A stretch of 5,205 bases of DNA from an uncultured Caryophanales bacterium (GTDB lineage: Bacteria; Bacillota_I; Bacilli_A; RFN20; CAG-826), in NCBI GenBank assembly GCA_947165725.1, contig CAMVBL010000080.1, positions 1-5,205 on the forward strand, written 5' to 3'. A model generated the notes under the pieces. The model did no database searches. It was not told the DNA's origin and saw nothing but the letters and a program-made list of their open reading frames with translations. Position 1 is the stretch's first letter, and each line of letters opens with the position of its first letter. Of the stretch, positions 1 to 4,842 are shown in pieces. Made by a program: the position numbers and the translations under genes.

Positions 1-60
1 GATAGCTTGTTTATGCTTGGCTCATTAGAGTCATCGAGCAAGAAGCCCCCACTTCTTTAA
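1..60 (+). CDS. tnpB: C-terminal end of a TnpB (IS605 OrfB)-type RNA-guided nuclease, partial
   Basis: Only the last 19 codons are in the window; the gene runs off the left edge. Frame 1 reads DSLFMLGSLESSSKKPPLL followed by TAA at 58-60. A Ser-rich 'SLESSSKKPPL' tail whose stop codon lies inside a GC-rich hairpin is typical of tnpB genes of the IS200/IS605 family, where the gene end and the transposon right end overlap. TnpB is known as an RNA-guided DNA endonuclease that uses an RNA (omega/reRNA) made from this same end of the element; its catalytic RuvC-like residues would lie upstream and cannot be judged. The call rests on the tail sequence and the hairpin, not on any catalytic motif. 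Whether a tnpA gene accompanies it, or whether tnpB is intact, is unknown. Confidence 0.68.
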   Translation, partial: DSLFMLGSLESSSKKPPLL

Positions 61-78
61 GTGGTGGGAGTATGTCAC
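46..78 (+). mobile_element. Right end of an IS200/IS605-family element (imperfect hairpin plus terminal bases)
   Basis: CCACTT (49-54) pairs with AAGTGG (59-64) around the loop CTTT, and CCC (46-48) pairs with GGG (66-68), leaving T65 as a single unpaired base in the 3' arm. A sub-terminal hairpin with one bulged T is how single-strand Y1 transposases (TnpA) of this family recognise element ends. The following bases up to TGTCAC (73-78) resemble the usual run to the cleavage point, so the element probably ends near 78; the exact cut is inferred. The same segment would form the 3' scaffold of the TnpB guide RNA, so the guide would be read from the flanking bases starting near 79. Confidence 0.7.
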
Positions 79-106
79 TAATGTTAGACACACGCGTTCA
101 CATGTA

Positions 107-174
107 AAAAATAACGATTATTAGTAAAAAATATATAAAAAAGTTGAATATGTAACTTATCTTGCGTTATTTTT
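107..174. repeat. Perfect 10-bp inverted repeat with 48-bp spacer
   Basis: AAAAATAACG at 107-116 is the exact reverse complement of CGTTATTTTT at 165-174. The 48-bp spacer is almost pure A/T apart from a few G and C. The 3' arm ends in a run of T, so it could be a weak terminator for transcripts leaving the insertion element, but the loop is long for that. It could also be a pair of protein binding sites or chance in AT-rich DNA. No gene was found in 79-319. Confidence 0.35.
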
Positions 175-213
175 CAGTTTCAAAAAAATTATAGCAAATG
201 CAAAAAATGGTCG

Positions 214-219
214 TATAAT
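214..219 (+). promoter_or_regulatory. Probable -10 box of the lipoprotein promoter
   Basis: A perfect TATAAT lies 100 bp upstream of the chosen start codon of the lipoprotein, giving an expected transcription start near 226 and a leader of about 94 nt. No good -35 hexamer sits at the right distance (191-197 reads ATAGCAA), so the promoter is weak, activator-dependent or misassigned. I recognised no riboswitch in the leader. Confidence 0.45.
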
Positions 220-306
220 GGAGCCATAAAACTTCAGGTCGTAATACTTAACTCAATATTTTTTATTTAGTGTAGTTTTAATGACCCCTAAGTACATATT
301 TTTAAA

Positions 307-311
307 AGGAG
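307..311 (+). promoter_or_regulatory. Ribosome binding site that fixes the lipoprotein start at 320
   Basis: AGGAG ends 8 nt before ATG 320-322. The in-frame ATG at 281 has no Shine-Dalgarno sequence and would put 13 polar and mixed residues ahead of an otherwise perfect lipoprotein signal peptide, so 320 is preferred. Confidence 0.85.
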
Positions 312-319
312 ACAATTCA

Positions 320-1810
320 ATGAAAAAAAGAAGTTTATCTTTAATGATTACTGCATTAAGCCTTTCTGGCATGTTACTCGCAGGTTGTAACATCCAAGGT
401 CCAAATGCCGCGATTAACAGCAGAGCCGGTACTTATGAAAAGCAGCAATTATATCAATTGTATGCAGCTGCCGGTGGCACAATGTCTTATGACGAATGGT
501 TGGATTCCGTTAAAGGCGCCGATGGTGCGTCTCTCTTAGCGGACAGAAGAAACCCAACTGATGCAGATGGCAAGAATGGTGACGTCTTCATCAACATCGA
601 AACATGGGATGTATTCCTTAAAGTCGGTGGTTCTTGGAGCCCAGCCGGAAACATCAAAGGCGCTCAAGGTGAAAAGGGCGAAAAAGGTGATAAAGGCGAT
701 AAGGGTGACCAAGGTGAAAAGGGCGACAAAGGTGACAAAGGTGACACCGGTGCCCAAGGCGAACAAGGTCCTCAAGGCGCTCAAGGTGAAAAAGGCGAAC
801 AAGGTGTTGGCATCAAAGAAATCAAGAAAACAGGTAATGATGGATACATGGACACCTACACAATCTATCTTACCGATGATTCAAGCTATGAATTCAAAGT
901 TCCAAACCCAGCGGTTTCTTTAGACGTTGAAAGCTATAGAATCGAGTTTGATGATGAATATAACGTCATCGATTTACCATATTATCTTGGCACAACCGCT
1001 CCATTAGATGTCCTTGTCTATGCTCAATACGCTGATGGCAGTGAAATGAGAGTGGAAGACGAACAATTCACTGTTACTGGTTTCAATACAGAAACAGAAG
1101 GCACAAGAGAAGCCACAGTTAAATTCGGTCCAGTTTCAGGAACAGTTGAGTATCAAGTGATCAACATTAGTGATGAAATCTCTGCTAGCTTAGTAGCTGA
1201 ATTATCTATTGCTGACGCTCTTCCAACATTCACCAGCCATCCTATCGATTACCAATACTCTCCATCTTATCGTCAATTATCAATTAAAGTTGAAGAAGAA
1301 AAAGAAGACGAATACATGGCTCAATATCTTAACGATTTCTTAACCGCTGAATATGTTGAGAATGGTGAAGATAAATATGGTGATATGCACTATAAATCCA
1401 AAGAAGGTAATTTAGATATTTGTGTGTGGGACTACCCATCTGAATATCCAGGATATGTCTTTGTTGATTTCAAGAGCACTGCTATTCCTGAATACACTGT
1501 TGATACTGCTTTAGAAGCTGCTTTAGCAAGTATTACAAGTGTTGTTCAAGGTAGTATCAGTATTAAGACTGATGCTAATTCTGGTACAAAATATATTGCA
1601 TTTGCTCTAGGCTGTAATATTGCAACAATGAAGGGATATGTTGTCTCTTACTTCATTCCAGATGATTTTGAAGCTGGAGAGTGGGTAGATACAGATAGTT
1701 ATTCTGCGGTCCAAGCTGTTTGTGGCAGTGTTTATCTCCAATACTTGGTCTATCCAAATCCATCAAATGCTAGCTCAACAGTTCTTCAAGTAACTGCTGG
1801 TAATATCTAA
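320..1810 (+). CDS. Secreted lipoprotein with collagen-like Gly-X-Y repeat and Ig-like domain
   Basis: A 496-aa surface protein, probably anchored to the outer face of the membrane; its molecular role is unknown. In order: a lipoprotein signal peptide, MKKR then a hydrophobic core and lipobox LAGC with the lipidated Cys23; a short module (about 45-113) containing 'SYDEWLDSVKG' and 'GDVFINIETWDVFLK', of a type that often precedes bacterial collagen-like repeats; 16 uninterrupted Gly-X-Y triplets (114-161), mostly GEK, GDK and GEQ; a 'DGYMDTYTIYLTDDS' segment (about 165-195) common after such repeats; an Ig-like domain resembling bacterial Big groups (about 200-283); and two divergent beta-rich C-terminal stretches (about 295-385 and 390-494). 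Cys368, Cys432 and Cys468 all lie in the C-terminal part. The gene stands alone: promoter upstream, tandem stops TAA TAG, then a terminator. Codon choice changes after about 1250 (see findings). Trimerisation and ligand binding are plausible for the collagen-like part but are inference. Confidence 0.88.
   Translation: MKKRSLSLMITALSLSGMLLAGCNIQGPNAAINSRAGTYEKQQLYQLYAAAGGTMSYDEWLDSVKGADGASLLADRRNPTDADGKNGDVFINIETWDVFLKVGGSWSPAGNIKGAQGEKGEKGDKGDKGDQGEKGDKGDKGDTGAQGEQGPQGAQGEKGEQGVGIKEIKKTGNDGYMDTYTIYLTDDSSYEFKVPNPAVSLDVESYRIEFDDEYNVIDLPYYLGTTAPLDVLVYAQYADGSEMRVEDEQFTVTGFNTETEGTREATVKFGPVSGTVEYQVINISDEISASLVAELSIADALPTFTSHPIDYQYSPSYRQLSIKVEEEKEDEYMAQYLNDFLTAEYVENGEDKYGDMHYKSKEGNLDICVWDYPSEYPGYVFVDFKSTAIPEYTVDTALEAALASITSVVQGSISIKTDANSGTKYIAFALGCNIATMKGYVVSYFIPDDFEAGEWVDTDSYSAVQAVCGSVYLQYLVYPNPSNASSTVLQVTAGNI
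659..802 (+). repeat. Collagen-like Gly-X-Y triplet repeat tract
   Basis: Sixteen 9-bp units, each GGN plus two codons, encode residues 114-161 of the lipoprotein. Triplets in order include GAQ, GEK (x2), GDK (x2), GDQ, GEK, GDK (x2), GDT, GAQ, GEQ, GPQ, GAQ, GEK, GEQ. Acidic X and basic Y positions fit the charge-pair stabilisation known from bacterial collagens that lack hydroxyproline. GGT and GGC vary between units, so the DNA repeat is imperfect; slippage could still change the triplet number between strains. Confidence 0.9.
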
Positions 1811-1830
1811 TAGAAAAGCATTAAACAACA

Positions 1831-1860
1831 AGATTGCATCATCGTGTGCAATCTTTTTTT
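1831..1860 (+). terminator. Intrinsic terminator of the lipoprotein gene
   Basis: AGATTGCA (1831-1838) pairs with TGCAATCT (1847-1854) around an 8-nt loop and runs into a T-tract ending at 1860. It lies 20 bp after the stop codon. Confidence 0.9.
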
Positions 1861-1867
1861 ATACTCC

Positions 1868-1937
1868 AAAGACCAATACACAAAAATACGATTATAGACA
1901 ACTTTGTCCATAGGAATATGTCAACTTTGCGGTCTTT
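1868..1937. repeat. Inverted-repeat element with an internal direct repeat and palindrome
   Basis: AAAGACC (1868-1874) and GGTCTTT (1931-1937) are exact inverted repeats bounding about 70 bp. Inside are two copies of CAACTTTG (1899-1906 and 1922-1929), 23 bp apart; the first is also part of the palindrome GACAA-CT-TTGTC (1897-1908). The right arm is followed by further T, so on the plus strand it might act as a long-loop second terminator. The arrangement also resembles a decayed insertion-sequence end or a small non-autonomous element. I recognise no known family. Confidence 0.4.
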
Positions 1938-2024
1938 TTATATCCTTGTTATTAATTAAATATATTTAGTGATATTGTCAATTTTTTGCGTTGTTGAAAT
2001 TTTTATGTATTTTTATGAATTTTC

Positions 2025-2053
2025 TTGAACATTAAATTATTTATTCGTATTAT
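2025..2053 (+). promoter_or_regulatory. Promoter of the two-gene flotillin operon
   Basis: TTGAAC (2025-2030), a 17-bp spacer, then TATTAT (2048-2053) make a good sigma-A-type promoter. Transcription would start near 2060, giving a leader of only about 16 nt that is mostly the ribosome binding site AGGAGG (2063-2068). The DNA just upstream of -35 has T-tracts repeating every 10 bp, suggesting an UP-like or curved element. Confidence 0.72.
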
Positions 2054-2075
2054 ATTAGTGTCAGGAGGTAAATAA

Positions 2076-2441
2076 ATGGCAATAGAATGGTTTAGTTCAG
2101 ATGCAAAAAATGGCGCTGCCTCTTTCTACAGCACAAATATCACATTAAATACCATCGCTTCAGTGCCACTTGAGAGTGCGTATCGAATACAAGTGGGGCT
2201 CGATGAAAACAAAAATGTTGTTATTCAGCCGGTAAGTAAAGAGCGAATGCGCGATGGAGATTTAAACGGCTATGCAATTTATCAAATCTCCATCAAAAAG
2301 ACTTATGCAAGGATATCTTCCACGGACTTAATGAGGAAGGTAGCCAAAGCACTAGGTATCGTACTTGATGAAAAGCCGATCAAATACGGTACAACGTGGG
2401 ATGTAAAAGAAAACATCCTCACAATCCATACAAGTATATAA
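2076..2441 (+). CDS. Conserved-looking small protein of unknown function, first gene of the flotillin operon
   Basis: 121 aa, soluble, with no signal peptide or membrane segment. The start is secure: AGGAGG ends 7 nt before ATG 2076. I do not recognise the family with confidence. Residues about 20-55 ('NITLNTIASVPLESAYRIQV', then a D/N-rich turn and 'VVIQPVSKER') look like a beta-hairpin that recalls AbrB/SpoVT-type DNA-binding folds; this is a weak impression only. Residues about 65-95 are mixed alpha/beta with many basic residues ('YQISIKKTYARISSTDLMRK'), and the tail ends in two predicted strands ('TTWDVKENILTIHT'). The gene is 13 bp upstream of the flotillin gene, whose ribosome binding site begins on the last base of this stop codon, so the two are co-transcribed and perhaps translationally coupled. 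It may act as a regulator or partner of the flotillin. Confidence 0.82.
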   Translation: MAIEWFSSDAKNGAASFYSTNITLNTIASVPLESAYRIQVGLDENKNVVIQPVSKERMRDGDLNGYAIYQISIKKTYARISSTDLMRKVAKALGIVLDEKPIKYGTTWDVKENILTIHTSI

Positions 2442-2446
2442 GGAGG
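2441..2446 (+). promoter_or_regulatory. Ribosome binding site of the flotillin gene, overlapping the upstream stop codon
   Basis: AGGAGG begins with the last A of the TAA (2439-2441) of the 121-aa gene and ends 8 nt before ATG 2455. A ribosome terminating on the first gene would cover this site, so coupling of the two genes is likely. Confidence 0.85.
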
Positions 2447-2454
2447 AAAGAAAG

Positions 2455-3936
2455 ATGTGGGTATTTATTTTATTAGGTGTAGCGTTAGTGATTCTTATCA
2501 TTATCTTCATTCTCTGCTCTTACACCAAAGCAGGACCAGATGAAGCAATCATGATCTCTGGTTTAGGCAAAAGAAAGATTTTAAGAGGAAAAGCTGGCTG
2601 GAAAATTCCTTTCTTACAAAGAAAAGACAGATTATCACTCAAGGTCTTCCAAGTTGACATCAAAACACGTGAATCAATTCCAACAAATGAATTCATTAAC
2701 ATCAACGTTGATGGTGTCGCTAACTTAAAGATCTCCAGTGATCCAGAATTACTCGAAAGAGCGTTCGAAGCAACGTTAGGCATGAACCAGGATGACTTAA
2801 TTGAACAAGTCAAACAAGTTCTTGAAGGCAATATGCGTGAAATCATTGGCACAGTTGGTATTCGTCAATTAGTCCAAGATAGAAAAGGTGTTGCGGAAGC
2901 TGTTAAAGAAAACGTTATTCCAGACATGAGCAAATTAGGTTTGGAATTAGTGAACTTCAACATTCAAAACTTCTCAGATGGCAACCATGTGATTGAAAAC
3001 TTGGGTATTGATAACATCTCCCAAATCAGCAAAGAAGCGGCTATTGCTAAAGCGAATGCCGATAGAGATGTTAGCATCGCTAGAGCTAAAGCGGCTCAAG
3101 AAGCCAATGAAGCAGAAGTCAATTCCAAAACCGTTATCGTCCAAAAGAATACAGAATACTCTTTAAAAGAAGCGGAATTAAAGATTAAAACAGATACCGC
3201 AAGAGCGAATGCGGATGCCGCTTACAAGATCCAAGAACAAAAGAGACAAGAAGAAATCAATACCGCGACAGTTAACGCTGAAATTTCCAAGAGAGAAAGA
3301 GAAGTCGAACTTGGTAATAAAGAAGTCGAATTAACTGAAAAGAAATTAACCGCGGAAATCAACAAGAAAGCCGAAGCGGAAAAATACGCTGCTGAAAGAC
3401 TCGCTGAAGCAGAACTCTATAAGAGACAAAAAGCTGCCGAAGCCGAACTTCTTGAAGCTCAAAGAAAGGCTGAAAAGGTCAAAGTGGAAGCCGAAGCTCA
3501 AAAAATTGCTAGAGAAAAGGCTGCTGAAGCTGTCAAATTAGAAGCTGAAGCCAACAAACAAGCCGCCTTCGCAGAAGCTGCGGGTATTGAAGCTAAAGGT
3601 AATGCGGAAGCTAAAGCCACAAGAGAAAAAGCTGAAGCTATGAAAGCCTTCAACGATGCCGCTACCTTAAAGTTAGTCTTAGATAGTGGTGTCTTACCAG
3701 AAACAGTCAGAGCCTACAGCGAACCAATCGCTGCTGCATTAGGCCAAATCGATGGCATCACAATGTACGGTTCTGGCAACGAAGCCAAATTAGTGGAAGA
3801 AATTCAACAACATGGCGATCAAATCTTCGCTGGTATCAATAAGACACTCGGCATCGATTTGAAATCAGTCCTTCTTGGCTACTTAGGCCCAAAGGTCTTG
3901 AAAGATATTAAGAATTCAAAAGAAGATAAGCAATAA
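2455..3936 (+). CDS. floT: Flotillin-like membrane scaffold protein (SPFH/band 7 family)
   Basis: 493 aa, close to the usual length of FloT/YuaG. Flotillins oligomerise on the inner face of the membrane and organise functional microdomains that hold signalling, secretion and cell-wall proteins. Residues 2-22 are one strongly hydrophobic segment that anchors the N-terminus. Residues about 26-190 form the SPFH domain: 'AGPDEAIMISG', 'GWKIPFLQRKDRLSLK', 'QDDLIEQVKQVLEGNMREII', and the 'VIPDMSKLGLELVNFNIQNF' stretch. Residues about 190-400 are a long Ala/Glu/Lys coiled coil with many EA dipeptides, the flotillin hallmark. Residues about 402-440 hold the conserved C-terminal region ('VLPETVRAYSEPIAAALGQI', 'DGITMYGSG') linked to oligomerisation. 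It is the second gene of an operon and is followed by a terminator. No NfeD gene, the frequent partner of flotillins, lies next to it. The symbol is by similarity to the Bacillus protein; orthology rather than paralogy is unproven. Confidence 0.94.
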   Translation: MWVFILLGVALVILIIIFILCSYTKAGPDEAIMISGLGKRKILRGKAGWKIPFLQRKDRLSLKVFQVDIKTRESIPTNEFININVDGVANLKISSDPELLERAFEATLGMNQDDLIEQVKQVLEGNMREIIGTVGIRQLVQDRKGVAEAVKENVIPDMSKLGLELVNFNIQNFSDGNHVIENLGIDNISQISKEAAIAKANADRDVSIARAKAAQEANEAEVNSKTVIVQKNTEYSLKEAELKIKTDTARANADAAYKIQEQKRQEEINTATVNAEISKREREVELGNKEVELTEKKLTAEINKKAEAEKYAAERLAEAELYKRQKAAEAELLEAQRKAEKVKVEAEAQKIAREKAAEAVKLEAEANKQAAFAEAAGIEAKGNAEAKATREKAEAMKAFNDAATLKLVLDSGVLPETVRAYSEPIAAALGQIDGITMYGSGNEAKLVEEIQQHGDQIFAGINKTLGIDLKSVLLGYLGPKVLKDIKNSKEDKQ

Positions 3937-3946
3937 ATTTCTCCAG

Positions 3947-3983
3947 GATACCCTCACAATTGAGTGGGGGTATCTTTTATTTT
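3947..3983 (+). terminator. Intrinsic terminator of the flotillin operon
   Basis: GATACC (3947-3952) pairs with GGTATC (3969-3974); inside, CTCA and TGAG extend the stem around CAAT, with a few extra G on the 3' side as a bulge. A T-rich tract follows to 3983. It sits 10 bp after the stop codon. Confidence 0.85.
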
Positions 3984-3987
3984 GGTG

Positions 3988-3993
3988 TACAAT
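3988..3993 (+). promoter_or_regulatory. Possible -10 box for a nearly leaderless alkD transcript
   Basis: TACAAT lies 11 bp before ATG 4005, so transcription would start about 4-5 nt ahead of the start codon. No Shine-Dalgarno sequence occurs between them, which fits a leaderless or near-leaderless mRNA. A -35 element is not evident, because its position would fall in the preceding terminator (3965-3970 reads TGGGGG). Confidence 0.4.
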
Positions 3994-4004
3994 AAACCTT
4001 GGTT

Positions 4005-4667
4005 ATGACATATAAAGAGTTAGAAAAATACTTAGAAGAAAACGGAAACAAGAAGTTCGCGGAGTTCTCTAAAACCGCATCCAATAGTGAATACCTTGTT
4101 TTTGGCGTTAAGAACCCTGTTTTACGCCAGATCGTAAAAGAACACGTTAAAGATGAAGAATTAACCTTAGATGACTTTAAAACAGGTAAATATCTAGAAA
4201 TTGACTTCATTTATTTTGGTTTAGGTCTTTATAGAATCAAAAATATTGATGAACAACTAGAATTCTTAAAACAAAATATTAAAAAGGCTAAATCATGGGC
4301 AATCACAGATACCGCTTCTACGTTTTTAAAGAAACTAACATTTGATAAATACTGGCCATTTTTCCTTTCACTTGTTAAATCGTCTTTTACATACGATAGA
4401 CGTATGGCCTATGTTCTTGGATTAAAGCTCGCAAAAGATAAAAAGATATTAGACGTCACTAAATACATCAAAAAAGATGATGAATATATGGTAATGATGG
4501 CGGAGGCCTGGTTATTAGCGACAGTCGCTATCTATTATCCGAATGAAATATATGAATATCTCCTTGAATGTGAAGATATAACATTAAAAAGAAAGACAAT
4601 TTCCAAAATGGTGGATTCTTTTAGAATAGATGAGGCCACTAAAGAGAGATTTAAAGGTTTACGATAA
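4005..4667 (+). CDS. alkD: DNA alkylation repair protein, AlkD-like HEAT-repeat glycosylase
   Basis: 220 aa, made almost wholly of helices, matching the short AlkD-like proteins of Firmicutes. AlkD removes bulky or positively charged alkylated bases such as 7-methyl- and 3-methyl-adenine or guanine without flipping the base, using an aromatic/acidic pocket. Visible features: the N-terminal 'FGVKNPVLRQIVKEH' (33-47) characteristic of the family; W98 and D102 in 'SWAITD', spaced like the Trp109/Asp113 pair of Bacillus cereus AlkD; R132/R133 in 'YDRRMAYV'; W169 in 'MMAEAWLLA', matching the third pocket residue (Trp187); and the C-terminal 'TISKMVDSFR' region. ATG 4005 was chosen; a TTG at 3999 would add only two residues and also lacks a ribosome binding site. 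It lies between two terminators, so it is probably a single-gene transcription unit. Enzyme activity is inferred from the conserved pocket. Confidence 0.87.
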   Translation: MTYKELEKYLEENGNKKFAEFSKTASNSEYLVFGVKNPVLRQIVKEHVKDEELTLDDFKTGKYLEIDFIYFGLGLYRIKNIDEQLEFLKQNIKKAKSWAITDTASTFLKKLTFDKYWPFFLSLVKSSFTYDRRMAYVLGLKLAKDKKILDVTKYIKKDDEYMVMMAEAWLLATVAIYYPNEIYEYLLECEDITLKRKTISKMVDSFRIDEATKERFKGLR

Positions 4668-4680
4668 ATGATTTTAAAGG

Positions 4681-4713
4681 AAACCTCCCAGTGGACAGGA
4701 CTAGGAGGTTTTT
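4681..4713 (+). terminator. Intrinsic terminator of the alkD-like gene
   Basis: AAACCTCC (4681-4688) pairs with GGAGGTTT (4704-4711); AGT (4690-4692) and ACT (4700-4702) extend the stem after one mismatch. T-tract to 4713. On the minus strand the stem is followed by a shorter T-rich stretch, so it may work weakly in both directions. Confidence 0.9.
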
Positions 4714-4719
4714 ATTTAT

Positions 4720-4776
4720 GTGGTTATTTACCGCGATAACCACTTCCACTAATAAGACGTAAAAGCAGTAGTGGTT
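4720..4776. other. Two mutually exclusive hairpins sharing one arm
   Basis: GTGGTTAT (4720-4727) pairs perfectly with ATAACCAC (4736-4743) around an 8-nt loop. The second arm overlaps AACCACT (4738-4744), which pairs with AGTGGTT (4770-4776), followed by TT at 4777-4778. Only one of the two can form at a time. The stretch 4714-4792 contains no supportable gene; it may be part of converging 3' ends, a decayed small RNA, or chance. Confidence 0.35.
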
Positions 4777-4792
4777 TTGCTAAAAAAGAAAG

Positions 4793-4820
4793 AAAAAAGG
4801 ATCAGAATTTCTTCTGACCC
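4793..4820 (-). terminator. Intrinsic terminator of the minus-strand gene
   Basis: Read on the minus strand, GGGTCAGAA, a GAAA loop and TTCTGATCC form a 9-bp stem with one G-U pair, followed directly by six T (complement of 4793-4798). On the plus strand the same site has an A-C mismatch and only a broken T-run, so it is built for minus-strand transcripts. It starts 22 bp after the stop codon at 4843. Confidence 0.88.
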
Positions 4821-4842
4821 TATTTTTATTCAATCTCGAATA

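Noticed and set aside
46..68. The GC-rich hairpin as an ordinary intrinsic terminator
   Set aside because: No T-tract follows it, and the bulged T, the embedded tnpB stop and the trailing TGTCAC fit a transposon end better.
281..319. Upstream ATG 281 as start of the lipoprotein
   Set aside because: No Shine-Dalgarno sequence, and it would add 13 residues before an ideal lipoprotein signal peptide that has its own AGGAG site.
536..802. 88-aa minus-strand open frame opposite the lipoprotein
   Set aside because: It lies antisense to the Gly-X-Y tract; its low-complexity Phe/Leu/Thr/Val content is a mirror of the repeats, and no ribosome binding site was seen.
561..923. 120-aa plus-strand frame inside the lipoprotein gene
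   Set aside because: A shifted reading of the same repeats giving a Lys/Val-rich string. The overlapping frame has a signal peptide, ribosome binding site and recognisable domains.
1891..1927. Minus-strand promoter TTGACA...TATAAT
   Set aside because: The spacing is 22 bp, too long for a normal sigma-A promoter, and no gene follows on that strand.
2520..2852. 110-aa minus-strand frame inside the flotillin gene
   Set aside because: Antisense to the well-supported SPFH domain, no ribosome binding site or recognisable domain.
3977..4210. 77-aa minus-strand frame at the start of the alkD-like gene
   Set aside because: It overlaps a clearly homologous gene on the other strand and shows no start signals.
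4728..4805. Minus-strand frame ending RLISGSGYRGK and a stop at 4728-4730, as a gene remnant
   Set aside because: Only about 25 codons, no start codon, and its first part is the T-tract of the upstream terminator; the protein-like tail is probably chance.
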